Of a stretch of 64,000 nucleotides of DNA, positions 1-9,573 are shown one piece after another (position 1 is the stretch's first letter; every line of letters begins with the position of its first letter). The stretch spans positions 310,001 through 374,000 of the forward strand of contig NZ_CAXBBQ010000002.1 of NCBI RefSeq assembly GCF_963974575.1. Reading direction: 5' to 3'. The position numbers were made by a program, and so were the translations under genes. The notes under the pieces were generated by a model. The model worked only from the letters and a program-made list of their open reading frames with translations. It was not told the DNA's origin and did not search any database. This DNA is from Sphingosinicella sp963974575 (GTDB lineage Bacteria; Pseudomonadota; Alphaproteobacteria; Sphingomonadales; Sphingomonadaceae).

Positions 1-1122
1 CTCCTCACCAACCATCTCATCGCACGCCCGATCGCAACGATGGCGAACGCGATGCTCGCGCTCGCCCGCGGCGAAACCGGCACGCGCATCGAAGGCGCAC
101 AGCGGCGCGACGAGGTCGGCGACATGGCGCGGGCGGTGGCAGTGTTCAAGGAAAACGCGACCGAAGTCGAAGAGCGCCGCCGTGCCGCTTTGGAAGCCGA
201 ACGCCGCGAACGCGAACGCGAGGAAACCGCCCGCGCCGAACGCGAAGCCGAGCGCCAGCAAGCCGCTGTCGAGAAACGCGCGGCGCTTAACGAGCTAGCC
301 AATGCTTTCGAAACCAGCGTCCGCCATGTCGTCGCTGCTGTCGATAGCGCCGCGCGCCAGATCGCGGCGGGCTCGCAGCAGGTAAGCGATGCAGCACGCA
401 GTAGTGCCGTGCTCGTCACCGATGTGACCGTATCCGCGGAGGAAGCCAGCCATAACGCGCTCACCGTTGCCAATGCATCCGAGGAAATGGCCCGCTCGCT
501 CGCCGAGGTCTCGCACCGCGTTGTCGAATCTTCGGCAATGTCGGAGCAGGCCGTGTCCCGCGCCCGCGCTACAGACGAGATCGTTGCCGGCCTCTCGGTA
601 GATGCCGAAAAAATCGGCGAGATCGTCGGCCTCATCAATTCAATCGCCGAGCAGACCAACCTGCTTGCGCTCAACGCGACAATCGAGGCAGCCCGCGCAG
701 GTGAAGCCGGACGCGGCTTCGCAGTCGTCGCAAGCGAGATCAAGGCGCTCGCGAACCAGACCAGAAAAGCGACGATCGACATCAACGAGCGCATCGGCGC
801 GATCCAGTCGGTAACGCGCGAAACCGTAGGTGCGATCGAGGAAATCGTCTCCACGATCGGCGAAATCAACGGCATCGCCGCCACCGTCGCCGCCGCCGTC
901 GAACAGCAGGCCGCGACCACGTCCGAAATCGCGCGCAACACGCATCAGGCCTCCGACAGCACGCACGCCGTCGCGCGCAACATCGACCAGGTCCGCTCCG
1001 GCGTCGAAGCGACAGGCATCGCAGCAAAGGATGCGCTTGATGCCGCCGCCGACCTCAACCGGCAGGCAAGCACGCTCACCACAGAGGTCGACCGTTTCCT
1101 CGCCCGCGTCCGCGCAGCATAG
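1..1122 (+). CDS. Methyl-accepting chemotaxis protein, 3' part
   Basis: The reading frame is open from base 1, so the gene begins outside the window; 373 residues are visible. The first visible residues look like the end of a HAMP linker (RPIATMANAMLALARG). A charged coiled-coil stretch full of Glu/Arg follows, then the cytoplasmic signalling domain. The hairpin tip is clear near residues 215-235 (EQTNLLALNATIEAARAGE, then GRGFAVVASEIKALA), which is the CheA/CheW contact region of this family. The sensor and membrane segments are missing, so the ligand is unknown. No che genes follow; the next gene is an ABC-F ATPase 58 bases downstream. The family call is safe. Confidence 0.93.
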   Translation, partial: LLTNHLIARPIATMANAMLALARGETGTRIEGAQRRDEVGDMARAVAVFKENATEVEERRRAALEAERREREREETARAEREAERQQAAVEKRAALNELANAFETSVRHVVAAVDSAARQIAAGSQQVSDAARSSAVLVTDVTVSAEEASHNALTVANASEEMARSLAEVSHRVVESSAMSEQAVSRARATDEIVAGLSVDAEKIGEIVGLINSIAEQTNLLALNATIEAARAGEAGRGFAVVASEIKALANQTRKATIDINERIGAIQSVTRETVGAIEEIVSTIGEINGIAATVAAAVEQQAATTSEIARNTHQASDSTHAVARNIDQVRSGVEATGIAAKDALDAAADLNRQASTLTTEVDRFLARVRAA

Positions 1123-1180
1123 GAAAGCCTTTACAACGGACCGCTGACAAGCGCCTAAACATCGTGTATCGCCCCCGGCC

Positions 1181-3052
1181 ATGCTCAACATCAACGGCAT
1201 CACCGTGCGGCTTGGCGGCCGCATTATTCTGGACGGCGCGACCGCGTCGCTGCCCACGGGAAGCCGTGTCGGCCTGATCGGGCGCAACGGTGCGGGCAAA
1301 TCCACGCTGATGCGCGTGATGTGCGGCCTGCTCGAAGCCGACGGCGGCGAGATCGAAACCGCGAACCGCTCGCGTATGGGCTATATCGCGCAGAAAGCGC
1401 CCGCCGGTACCGCGACACCGCTTGAAACCGTGCTGGCCGCGGACACCGAACGCGCCGCGCTGCTCGTCGAGTCTGAAACCGCGACCGACCCGGACCGCAT
1501 TTCCGAAATCCACGAGCGGCTGAACGCGATCGATGCGTGGACTGCAGAGGCACGCGCCGCGCGTATCCTCGTCGGCCTCGGCTTCGACGAAGAGATGCAG
1601 GGCCGCACGCTCGACAGCTACTCCGGCGGCTGGAAGATGCGCGTCGCGCTCGCCGCCCTGCTCTTCTCCGAACCCGACCTGCTGCTGCTCGACGAGCCAT
1701 CGAACCACCTTGACCTCGAAGCGACGCTCTGGCTCGAAAACTTCCTGAAGACCTATCGCGCGACGATGATCATCATCAGTCACGAACGCGACCTTCTCAA
1801 CAATGTCGTCGATCACATTCTGCACCTCGAAGGCGGCAAGATCACACTTTACCCGGGCGGCTACGACGCGTTCGAGCGGCAGCGCGCCGAGCGCCTCGCA
1901 CAGATCGAGGCCGCGCGAAACGCGCAGACCCGCCAGCGCGAAAAGCTGCAGGACTACATCGCCCGCAACAGCGCCCGCGCGAGCACCGCGCGGCAGGCCC
2001 AATCCCGTGCCAAGGCACTGGCGAAAATGCAGCCGATCGCAGCCATTGCCGAAGACCCCAGCCTCAGCTTCGCGTTTCCCAACCCCAGCGAGCTGAAGCC
2101 GCCACTCGTCACGCTCGACATGGCGTCGGTGGGCTACACCGAAGGCAATCCGATCCTCACGCGCCTCAACCTGCGCCTTGACCCCGACGACCGCGTGGCG
2201 CTGCTCGGGCGCAACGGCAACGGCAAGACCACGCTTGCCCGACTGCTCGCCGCGCAGCTGCCGCCGATGGAGGGCGACATGCGCACCGCGGGCAAGATGC
2301 GCGTCGGCTATTTCACGCAGTATCAGGTCGAAGAACTCGACACCGACGACACGCCGCTCGAGCACATGACGCGCATTATGAAGGGCGCGACGCCCGGCGC
2401 CGTCCGGGCCCAGCTCGGCCGTTTCGGCTTCTCCGGCGACAAGGCCCTGACGAAAGTCGGCAAGCTTTCGGGCGGCGAACGCGCCCGGCTGGCGCTCGCG
2501 CTCATCACGCGCGAAGCGCCGCACATGCTGATCCTCGACGAGCCGACCAACCACCTCGACGTCGATTCGCGCGAGGCGCTGGTGCAGGCGCTGAACGAAT
2601 ATTCAGGCGCCGTCGTGCTCGTCAGCCACGATCGCCACATGCTCGAGCTGACCGCAGACCGACTGGTTCTGGTCGATGACGGTCGCGCCGAGGATTTCGG
2701 GGGGAGTCTTGAGGACTACACCGATTTCGTACTCGGCAAGTCCGGCGACCGGTCAGCGGGCGGCAATGCCCAAGGCAACCGCAAGGGATCCCGCAAAGCT
2801 TCCGCCGACACGCGCGAGCAGGAAAAGCGTCTGCGCGCCGCCGTGAAGACTTTCGAAGCCGAGATCGCTTCGCTCAGTGCCGAACGCAGCGCTGTCGACC
2901 GCGCCATGTTCGACCCCTCGTCGGCGGGACCTGCTCACGCGAAAAAGACGATGACCGAGCTGATGAAGCTTCGCGCCGACCTCTCGGACCGGATCACCGC
3001 CATCGAGGCGGAGTGGCTCGTCGCTTCGGAAGCGTTGGAGATCGCGGCTTAG
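1181..3052 (+). CDS. ABC-F family ATP-binding protein (Uup/EttA type)
   Basis: This 623-residue protein has two ABC ATPase domains and no membrane segments, as in ABC-F proteins, which act on ribosomes rather than as transporters. Walker A motifs are GRNGAGKS (about residue 35) and GRNGNGKT (about residue 343). Signature motifs are SGGWKMRVALA and SGGERARLALA, and Walker B motifs are LLLLDEPSNHLDL and MLILDEPTNHLDV. A charged linker joins the domains and a C-terminal coiled coil (about residues 545-620) resembles Uup. The exact subfamily cannot be settled by eye. The stop codon overlaps the convergent TetR gene by four bases. Confidence 0.93.
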   Translation: MLNINGITVRLGGRIILDGATASLPTGSRVGLIGRNGAGKSTLMRVMCGLLEADGGEIETANRSRMGYIAQKAPAGTATPLETVLAADTERAALLVESETATDPDRISEIHERLNAIDAWTAEARAARILVGLGFDEEMQGRTLDSYSGGWKMRVALAALLFSEPDLLLLDEPSNHLDLEATLWLENFLKTYRATMIIISHERDLLNNVVDHILHLEGGKITLYPGGYDAFERQRAERLAQIEAARNAQTRQREKLQDYIARNSARASTARQAQSRAKALAKMQPIAAIAEDPSLSFAFPNPSELKPPLVTLDMASVGYTEGNPILTRLNLRLDPDDRVALLGRNGNGKTTLARLLAAQLPPMEGDMRTAGKMRVGYFTQYQVEELDTDDTPLEHMTRIMKGATPGAVRAQLGRFGFSGDKALTKVGKLSGGERARLALALITREAPHMLILDEPTNHLDVDSREALVQALNEYSGAVVLVSHDRHMLELTADRLVLVDDGRAEDFGGSLEDYTDFVLGKSGDRSAGGNAQGNRKGSRKASADTREQEKRLRAAVKTFEAEIASLSAERSAVDRAMFDPSSAGPAHAKKTMTELMKLRADLSDRITAIEAEWLVASEALEIAA

Positions 3053-3666
3053 GCCGGTGCCAACCGCCGCAGCATCGTCCTGGCAAGATCGAGCGCACGC
3101 GCGCGCGTCAATCGCTCCGACGAGAGGCTGTAGTCCAGCCACAACCCGTCCATGGTGGCGGAAACGAGCGCCACGATATCGCGCGGTGGCACTGGCCCAG
3201 CGGGAAGCCGCTCCACGGCTTGATCGAGCAGGGCGTGCAGCCGTGCATTATAACTTACGCTGACCGCCGCGAATTCGGCATTGTTGCGGACGAGCGTCCA
3301 GAAGGCGATCCAGGCGCCGAGGATGTCCGGGTTCGACCATTCGTCGCTGAAATGCACCTCGAACAGCCGGTCGATCGTCTTCCAGGGGTCCTCATGCCCG
3401 GCTGCGAGTTCCTGCTCGAAACGCGCAATGAAGCTGTCGCAAAGCTCCTGATAGGTTTCGAGCAGCAGATTGTCGGGATTGCTGAAATAGTGGCGCAGCA
3501 GGCCGTGCGACACGCCTGCCCGGCGGCAGATTTCGCGCCCCGTCGTGCCGCGCGGACCCAGCTGTGCAAGGCAGCTGATTGTCACGGCGAGCAAATCCTG
3601 ACGCCGAAGATCCGGCGTCTGTCGACGCGCGCGGCGCCTTTTCGTGTCTTCTGTCGTGGACGCCAT
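3049..3666 (-). CDS. TetR family regulator, BetI-like
   Basis: A 205-residue TetR-type repressor. The N-terminal helix-turn-helix is plain (TTGREICRRAGVSHGLLRHY), and the form with GVSHGLLRHYF resembles BetI-type regulators. The start is taken at the ATG giving MASTTEDTKRRR, because GAAGG lies at good distance upstream; an upstream in-frame start at 3720 would add 18 unlikely residues. It sits 74 bases downstream of a second TetR gene on the same strand, so the two may be cotranscribed. No choline or betaine genes lie nearby, so the BetI likeness does not define the ligand. Confidence 0.85.
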   Translation of the reverse strand: MASTTEDTKRRRARRQTPDLRRQDLLAVTISCLAQLGPRGTTGREICRRAGVSHGLLRHYFSNPDNLLLETYQELCDSFIARFEQELAAGHEDPWKTIDRLFEVHFSDEWSNPDILGAWIAFWTLVRNNAEFAAVSVSYNARLHALLDQAVERLPAGPVPPRDIVALVSATMDGLWLDYSLSSERLTRARALDLARTMLRRLAPA

Positions 3667-3740
3667 ATCTGCCTTCGCTATCAAGGCAGACGTATCGCAG
3701 GCTCCAGGCCAGTCACGCAAGCCAAAGCCGGCAGCCCCGC

Positions 3741-4352
3741 TCAGTCCAGATCGGGATCGTGGTAGTTTTGCACGTAAGACGCAATCAGCCGGTCGACCGC
3801 TTCACGCGTCACCCGATTATAATCTTCCGAAAAGCCCAACGTCGCCACCATCTTCCAGTGGCCGTACATCAACGTCACGAACAGAAAGCCGATCTCCCGG
3901 CACGCTTTCTGGCTCAGCGTCGGGTTGCTGATCTGAATCTCGTGCGCGATCGTATACTGGAGCAGGTTATACTGCCCGCTGAGGCTCATGCGTATCGCCT
4001 CGGAACTTGCCGCAAGCGAGAACATGGCGTCGTAAACGCCATCGTCCCTCGGTTTCTCATTCCCGGCGAGGAAGTCGAAATAGAAATCGAGGAACATCGG
4101 CAGGCGCTCGGTCGTGGCAGCCTCGATGATGCCTTTCATCAGGCAGTCACGGTAGCTCGCCGCCAGTGCATCGCATACTGCGACCATAAGGCCTTCAGGC
4201 TCCGGGAAATAGTGCCGGATGAGCTGCCGCGACATGTCCGCTTCCTTGGCGATCGAATCGTAGGAGGGCATGGGCAGGCCTTCGCGGCCAATCGCCTTGA
4301 TGGCAGCCTGAACGATCTCAGGCTTGCGAATTTCAGAAATGGGCTTCGGCAT
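3741..4352 (-). CDS. TetR family regulator
   Basis: A 203-residue TetR-type protein with the N-terminal DNA-binding domain at about residues 8-55 (YDSIAKEADMSRQLIRHYF) and a divergent ligand domain. It precedes the BetI-like TetR gene on the same strand. The start is preceded by a G-rich stretch. Neither neighbour suggests a clear target: the region upstream is a 450-base gap before the oxidative island at 4801. It may regulate itself and the second TetR gene. Confidence 0.85.
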   Translation of the reverse strand: MPKPISEIRKPEIVQAAIKAIGREGLPMPSYDSIAKEADMSRQLIRHYFPEPEGLMVAVCDALAASYRDCLMKGIIEAATTERLPMFLDFYFDFLAGNEKPRDDGVYDAMFSLAASSEAIRMSLSGQYNLLQYTIAHEIQISNPTLSQKACREIGFLFVTLMYGHWKMVATLGFSEDYNRVTREAVDRLIASYVQNYHDPDLD

Positions 4353-4800
4353 GCCGCCCCCGGGTAAGCGATGGTTACTGTTATATACCCGCGGGCGCGA
4401 GCGGCGCGGATGCTAACAGCGATGAAAGCAGTAGCAAGCGAATAGTTAACAAGACGCAGAAAAGTGTTCGGCAAATGCAGGGTTGCAGCACGCCGGGCGA
4501 GCCCCGCTCTCGGGGGCCGGTTTTGATTGCGAACTCAAACACATGCCTACAGGCACACGAATCCGCCACTTTCAGTTGGAAAGCAAGAAGAGGGCCAATC
4601 GCCTTAATGCGCGCATTTCCGGCGATACGGCGCGAGCATTGTCTTCAAAGTGTAAAGGAGACCGACAACGACCGAACGTGGTTCGTCCTCCCCAATGCGG
4701 AGCACACGCGCTCGCTCCATGCATTTCGGTGCGAATCGTTCTCGAATGGTGCGGTCAAATGCAGCGGCGACGCATGGAACTGAGGGCAAAGACAGAAGAG
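4353..4800. other. Intergenic region, 448 bases
   Basis: No credible gene is seen here. It holds the upstream region of the TetR gene ending at 4352 and the 3' flank of the flavin monooxygenase gene. An imperfect GC hairpin (GCCCC at 4501-4505 with GGGGC at 4513-4517) followed by CGGTTTTG is visible on the plus strand but is a poor terminator. Open frames here are short and lack ribosome binding sites. Confidence 0.5.
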
Positions 4801-5919
4801 CTATGCGCCTTCCCTGACACCAGCTGCAGCAAGGCGCGGCAGCACATCCCGTGCAAGCCGCTGCAAGGCATCGACATAGTCAATCGCGCTGAAGATCACA
4901 CCGTCGACGCCCGCTTCGACCACGCTGACGAGCTTCGCAGCCACGGTTTCCGCACTGCCGACAACAGGCATCCCAGACCCCAGGGCAACTGTGCGTCGCA
5001 TGAAGCGCATCTGGTCGGAATCTTCCGCCACGCCGTTTTCACGCGCCAGCGTGGAAATGAAGCCGTCAATGGCGGTATGGTCTGCCCGATCTTCGGAATA
5101 GTAGCGCAGATAATCGGTAGCTTCGGCCTCCGTATCCTTCAGCACGAGTTGGGCGTTGGTCCAGACCTGAACGTCGCGCCCGTACTCATCCCGTGCCAGC
5201 GCTTTATATTTTGCGACCTGAGCCTTCCACTGGTCGGGGTTCTCGCCGAACAGACCGATGAGACCCATGTTTGAATGGCGAGCCGCGAAGCGCATCCCCG
5301 TTTCGGAGAAGCCCGCATTCATGATCGGCACCGCACCGCCTCGTAGAGGTTGCGGGCGGGATAGTGCGCCTTTCATGCTGAACCAGCGGCTGTCGACGTC
5401 GAACTCACACGTTTCCGACCAGAGGCGGCGGATGAGCGTCAGCCACTCTGCAAGATACGCGTAACGCTCCTCGTGACCCAGCATTTCAATGCCGAACATA
5501 TCGAACTCACGGCGATTCCAGCCGCCGACAACGTTCATGCCGAACCGCCCGCCGGAAATGGCGTCGATCGTCGCCGCCTGCTTTGCCACGATCAGCGGAT
5601 GCACGGTTGGTGCATGTGTCGTCGCGAACACCCCGATGCGGCGCGTCGCCTGCGCGATTGCCGCAGCATAGGTGAAAGGCTCGATCACATCATGGGAGGC
5701 GTGCTGGAAATCGCCGTCTACATAGCCCTTCCAGCGTGCGATCGGCACAATGGCTTCAAGCCCGGCTTCATCCGCCATCTGCGCAATGCGCAAACATTCC
5801 GCCCAGTTCGGTTTGAACAGCTCCGGCACGGTCGTGAGCGCCGGCATGGTGTTGGCGCAGAATACGCCAAGCTTGAGCCGATTGTTTGAATAAACGGGAT
5901 GCCGAGGCGAAACCGTCAT
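4801..5919 (-). CDS. LLM class flavin-dependent monooxygenase
   Basis: A 372-residue luciferase-like monooxygenase. The pattern THAPTVHPLIVAKQAATIDA followed by SGGRFGMNVVGGWNRREF is characteristic of the RutA/SsuD branch, which uses reduced FMN from a separate reductase to oxygenate C-S, C-N or similar bonds. No flavin reductase gene is nearby. The start is the ATG at 5919, whose ATGA overlaps the stop of the upstream CoA ligase, so translation is probably coupled. It is the last gene of a four-gene chain (alcohol dehydrogenase, TetR, CoA ligase, monooxygenase). Substrate unknown; RutA itself is unlikely because no other rut genes are present. Confidence 0.88.
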   Translation of the reverse strand: MTVSPRHPVYSNNRLKLGVFCANTMPALTTVPELFKPNWAECLRIAQMADEAGLEAIVPIARWKGYVDGDFQHASHDVIEPFTYAAAIAQATRRIGVFATTHAPTVHPLIVAKQAATIDAISGGRFGMNVVGGWNRREFDMFGIEMLGHEERYAYLAEWLTLIRRLWSETCEFDVDSRWFSMKGALSRPQPLRGGAVPIMNAGFSETGMRFAARHSNMGLIGLFGENPDQWKAQVAKYKALARDEYGRDVQVWTNAQLVLKDTEAEATDYLRYYSEDRADHTAIDGFISTLARENGVAEDSDQMRFMRRTVALGSGMPVVGSAETVAAKLVSVVEAGVDGVIFSAIDYVDALQRLARDVLPRLAAAGVREGA

Positions 5920-7553
5920 TGCGCCAGCGCCTCGCGGCGAACGCGTATCCCGGCCTTCTCGCGATCCCACGTGTCGGCAGTCAAACCCTCCTTCCGCAGA
6001 TCGCCCTTCAGCACCTTGGCCGACGGTGTCTTCGGCAGCGCACTCATCACCCGTATGTATCGCGGCACCATGAAATAGGGCATCCGCGCCACAAGAAATT
6101 CGGTCAGCTCGGTCATATCGATCGTGCTGCCGGGCACAGGCGCCACCACGATCATCACTTCGTCTTCGGAATATTCGCTCGGCACGCCGATCGCTGCACA
6201 TTCGCGTACGGCGGGGTGCGCGCAAACCTCCGCTTCCACCTCGAACGAAGAGATGTTCTCGCCGCGGCGCCGGATCGCATCCTTCATGCGGTCGACGAAG
6301 TAGAAATAGCCGTCTTCATCCATGCGGAACGCATCGCCGGTATGAAACCAGCCGTTCCTCCACGCCTCCGCAGTCGCGACCGGGTTTGCGTTGTAGCCGC
6401 TGTTCATGCCCCAAGGCCGGTCGGTGCGGACAAGCATCTCGCCAACCTCGCCGACCGGAACCTCGCAGTCGTTCGCATCGACGAGACGGACCTCGACGTT
6501 AGGGCGCGGGCGACCGCACGTTCCCCGCTTTGTCGGATTCGCTTCTGACACGATCGGAGAGGAAATCTCCGTCATGTTGAAGATCGTATAGATATCGATG
6601 CCGAACCGCGCCTTGAAGGCAGGCGCGTCATCGGTGAACGGCACCATGAATGCCAACTTCACCTTGTGGTCGCGGTCGCGCTCCGAAGGCGGCTGTTTAA
6701 TGAGGAAGGTCGCCATCACGCCGAGCAGGAAAACCACTGTGGTTTCCGTCTTCCGCACCACATCCCAGAACGTGTCGGTGGAGTAGCTGTTGACCACTGC
6801 GACAGATGCACCGCGCGCGAGCATCACGAAAGGCGGCCCCATACCCCCAATATGGAAGATCGGCGCGACCGTCATGTAGCGGTCGTCTTCCGTCACCATC
6901 GGCCAGCTTTCGGGACCGGCATTGGAGAACATGTGAAGATAGGACGACAGCACCCCTTTCGAAGGACCCGTCGTGCCCGAGGTGTAGATGATCGACTGGA
7001 TGTCCCACGGGTCGATCGGCCGTTCGAGCGGTAGCAGCGCCGCTTCCGTGCCCGAGAGATCGTCAAAGCGAGATGTCGGCAGACCGAAATGCGGCGCGTC
7101 CAGCGCCGTCGTCAGCACGGCCCGCTCAAGGCCCGCCATGTCGATCTCGGAAAGGCGGGGCGCAAGCTCCGGGTGAACGATAATCACCTTCGCTCCGGAA
7201 TTCGCCACGACATGGGCGAGCAGCCCGCCGCGATAGGCCGTGTTAAATGGTACGAAAACCGCGCCGATGTAGTTGATGGCATAGAAAGCCAGAAGCGCGT
7301 CGGGGCCGTTTGGAAGCCAGACAGCGACGTGATCGCCCTGCCGGATACCAAGAGCCTGGAGGCCTGCGGCCTTCTCGATCACGCGCCGGCGCAGATCCTG
7401 AAAGCTCCATTCTTCGCCATCTTCGAAAATCACGTGGGTCTTTTCCGGACGCTCCACCGCCCAGCGATCGATCAGGTAGCGCAGAACGCATTCGTTCCTG
7501 TTCGGAATACGTGGATCGTGAAAATCGCGCGCGGTGTCCTCGCGGTCAGCCAT
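5916..7553 (-). CDS. Class I acyl-CoA ligase (CaiC-like)
   Basis: A 545-residue adenylate-forming enzyme that should activate a carboxylic acid to its CoA thioester with ATP. It shows the AMP-binding loop YTSGTTGPSKG (about residue 175), the hinge-region RRRGENISSFEVE, and a C-terminal lysine loop (PKTPSAKVLKG). It most resembles crotonobetaine/carnitine-CoA ligase-type enzymes. The start at 7553 is chosen because GAGGGGAG lies just upstream. The gene sits between a TetR gene and the flavin monooxygenase, in the same direction as both, and would feed a CoA-dependent degradation route. Confidence 0.9.
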   Translation of the reverse strand: MADREDTARDFHDPRIPNRNECVLRYLIDRWAVERPEKTHVIFEDGEEWSFQDLRRRVIEKAAGLQALGIRQGDHVAVWLPNGPDALLAFYAINYIGAVFVPFNTAYRGGLLAHVVANSGAKVIIVHPELAPRLSEIDMAGLERAVLTTALDAPHFGLPTSRFDDLSGTEAALLPLERPIDPWDIQSIIYTSGTTGPSKGVLSSYLHMFSNAGPESWPMVTEDDRYMTVAPIFHIGGMGPPFVMLARGASVAVVNSYSTDTFWDVVRKTETTVVFLLGVMATFLIKQPPSERDRDHKVKLAFMVPFTDDAPAFKARFGIDIYTIFNMTEISSPIVSEANPTKRGTCGRPRPNVEVRLVDANDCEVPVGEVGEMLVRTDRPWGMNSGYNANPVATAEAWRNGWFHTGDAFRMDEDGYFYFVDRMKDAIRRRGENISSFEVEAEVCAHPAVRECAAIGVPSEYSEDEVMIVVAPVPGSTIDMTELTEFLVARMPYFMVPRYIRVMSALPKTPSAKVLKGDLRKEGLTADTWDREKAGIRVRREALAQ

Positions 7554-7634
7554 GAGAAACTCCCCTCGTCCATTTGTTTGTCGTTGCGGTTGGAAACGCT
7601 CCAACCGATGGGCACGCATCCCTGCGCGCTTGCC

Positions 7635-8303
7635 TCAGTCGAGGCCGATCAACCGCATACACGCATGAGAGACCTGCTCGATGACATCGTCCCTCTTCCG
7701 GCGGCTACCCCGCCAGTAGCAGTTCGGAATCCACGACAGCAGGCCGCCCATCCAGACCGACATCGCCGCAGCGTCGTGAAGCGTCACGAGGCCGTCTGCA
7801 CGACACTGCTCCACAAGGCGCGCGATCCTGAGATCGAATTCATGCCGCAGGCGCAGAATCTGCTGCGCATCGATGTTGGTGAGGTTTTTCATCTCGCGCT
7901 GATAGACGACGATATATTCCATGCGATCGATGATGATGGCGGCGACCTCCCGCAGCGCAGCGCGGAGCTGATCGACTGAATTTCCTGGTGCAGCCGCTGC
8001 CCGATCCAGCGCATCGAGAGATTCGCTGACGCCGACGGCGCAGACCGAGGCCAGAATCTCCGCTTTGTTCTTGTAGTAAGTATAGAGGTACGGCTTGGTG
8101 ACGTTGAGCTCGTCCGCCACCATGTCGAGTGTCGCCGTTTCATAGCCCTTTTCGTGGAACAGGCGGCTTGCCACTTCGAGGATGCCTTGCCGTTTCAGCG
8201 CGACGACATCAGGCTTCGACATGCGACGACCGCGTGGCCGGACTTGACTTGAGCCCGCCGCGGGCGCCGCTTCGACCAATTTGCTACGCGTTGCTCTCTT
8301 CAT
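7635..8303 (-). CDS. TetR family regulator of the oxidative island
   Basis: A 222-residue TetR regulator with a basic N-terminal arm of about 28 residues and a helix-turn-helix (ATLDMVADELNVTKPYLYTYY). Its ATG overlaps the stop of the Fe-alcohol dehydrogenase gene (ATGA), so it is coupled to that gene and would be produced with the operon it sits in. Two copies of the TATACT-N4-AGTAGA palindrome lie in the promoter region of this operon (9511-9526 and 9576-9591), and three more lie before the TonB receptor and the Baeyer-Villiger gene. The inference is that this protein binds them, giving autoregulation and control of the whole island. Confidence 0.88.
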   Translation of the reverse strand: MKRATRSKLVEAAPAAGSSQVRPRGRRMSKPDVVALKRQGILEVASRLFHEKGYETATLDMVADELNVTKPYLYTYYKNKAEILASVCAVGVSESLDALDRAAAAPGNSVDQLRAALREVAAIIIDRMEYIVVYQREMKNLTNIDAQQILRLRHEFDLRIARLVEQCRADGLVTLHDAAAMSVWMGGLLSWIPNCYWRGSRRKRDDVIEQVSHACMRLIGLD

Positions 8304-9469
8304 GCCGCCCTTCTCAGGATCTCCAGTATATCGGCAGAGGACCGCACCGGACGTGGATTGGTCCGTCCCCAGATATCAAGCATGGTGTATTCGGCAACCT
8401 GTTGGAAGCGATCTTCGCCCACACCGACTTCCGAAAGGGTGCGGGGCATTCCCAGCGTCCGGATAAACCGGTCCAGGGCTTCGGAGGCCGTGCTTCCCGG
8501 TTCGCCCAAACACGCGCTGATGCGCTTCTGGCGGCTATCGTCGTATTCGGCGTTCCACGCCAGCACATAGGGCGACATAACGCAGGATGTGTAGCCGTGC
8601 GGCACGTCGCAGGTTCCGCCGAGGATATGGCCGATCGCATGGCTCGCCCCCATCGGAACGCCGCCGATGATGGAAATCATCGACTGCCAGGCACCAACCT
8701 GACACTTCAGGCGCCCCTCGATATCCTTGGGATCCCGCTTCACGCGGCTCAGCCCTTCGACGAGAAGACGCAGCGCACTGTCCGCAAGGCCGTCGGCGAA
8801 GTCATTGGATGCGTATGACGCCAGCGTCTCCACCGCGTGATCGACTGCGCGCACGCCTGTCGAAAACCACAGCCATTCAGGCGTATGCAGCGTCAGTTCC
8901 GGGTCAAGCACCACGGCGATGGGCGCCATGTTCCGGTGCTCATAGCCCTGTTTGTGCATCACGGTCTCGTCCGTCGCCCCGGACAGGGCATTGAACTCGC
9001 CGCCCGAAAGCGTCGTCGGCACACAAATCACGCGCACATCGGGACCGACAGTGATCGGGTTTATGACCTGGCCATCATCGGTGACATAGGTTCTGAGCGG
9101 CTCGAAACCTTCTACCGTCCGCACGTCATGCTTCAGCAGCAGCGCTATGATCTTGCCGGCATCGGTCACCGATCCGCCGCCGATCGTAACGATCAGATCG
9201 GCATTGGCCGCGCGCGCGGCATTTGCGCCGGCGAGAACACCTGATCGTGGCGCATGTGGCTGAATGCCGGTCCATGTCGCAGCATGGCGTACGCCAAGCG
9301 CTGCCTCAACATTGCGCACGGCGTCCGTCGTATTCGCGAGCGTTGTGCCGGCAAGAATGAACACGCGCTGCGCGCCCGCAAGCGCCGCCTGTTCCGCGAT
9401 AGCCTCCGCCGCGGGCCGACCGATTACGACGCGCTCGGTCGACGTGAAACCCATTGTCGTGCCAGCCAT
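8300..9469 (-). CDS. Iron-containing alcohol dehydrogenase family protein
   Basis: A 389-residue member of the Fe-dependent alcohol dehydrogenase / maleylacetate reductase family. It has the NAD-binding GGGSVTDAGK loop at about residue 95 and metal-ligand histidines in RAVDHAVE, GASHAIGHILGG and DVPHGYTS. The start at 9469 is chosen over one 33 bases upstream because GGAGGGTGAC precedes it directly. It is the first gene of the chain running down to 4801 and is divergent from the CoA transferase gene. In this context it would oxidise an alcohol, perhaps one made by the P450, but a maleylacetate-reductase-like role is also possible. Confidence 0.88.
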   Translation of the reverse strand: MAGTTMGFTSTERVVIGRPAAEAIAEQAALAGAQRVFILAGTTLANTTDAVRNVEAALGVRHAATWTGIQPHAPRSGVLAGANAARAANADLIVTIGGGSVTDAGKIIALLLKHDVRTVEGFEPLRTYVTDDGQVINPITVGPDVRVICVPTTLSGGEFNALSGATDETVMHKQGYEHRNMAPIAVVLDPELTLHTPEWLWFSTGVRAVDHAVETLASYASNDFADGLADSALRLLVEGLSRVKRDPKDIEGRLKCQVGAWQSMISIIGGVPMGASHAIGHILGGTCDVPHGYTSCVMSPYVLAWNAEYDDSRQKRISACLGEPGSTASEALDRFIRTLGMPRTLSEVGVGEDRFQQVAEYTMLDIWGRTNPRPVRSSADILEILRRAA

Positions 9470-9510
9470 GTCACCCTCCGCATCTTTTTGGAATGCTGGC
9501 ACAGTGAAAT

Positions 9511-9526
9511 TCTACTGTCCAGTATA
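9511..9526. promoter_or_regulatory. Candidate TetR operator 1 (TCTACT-GTCC-AGTATA)
   Basis: Imperfect 16-bp palindrome between the divergent Fe-alcohol dehydrogenase and CoA transferase genes. On the minus strand it reads TATACTGGACAGTAGA. It is one of five copies in the 4.8-17.6 kb island. Confidence 0.7.
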
Positions 9527-9573
9527 TTCAATACCCTCACGGCAGCGAGGCGCACAATCCGCAGCTTGACAAA

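Noticed and set aside
1076..2554. A 492-codon open frame on the minus strand
   Set aside because: Antisense to the ABC-F gene, which has complete motifs on the plus strand.
4374..4388. A TATAC-containing sequence resembling the TATACT operator
   Set aside because: It lacks the second half-site at the right spacing, so it is not counted as a sixth copy.
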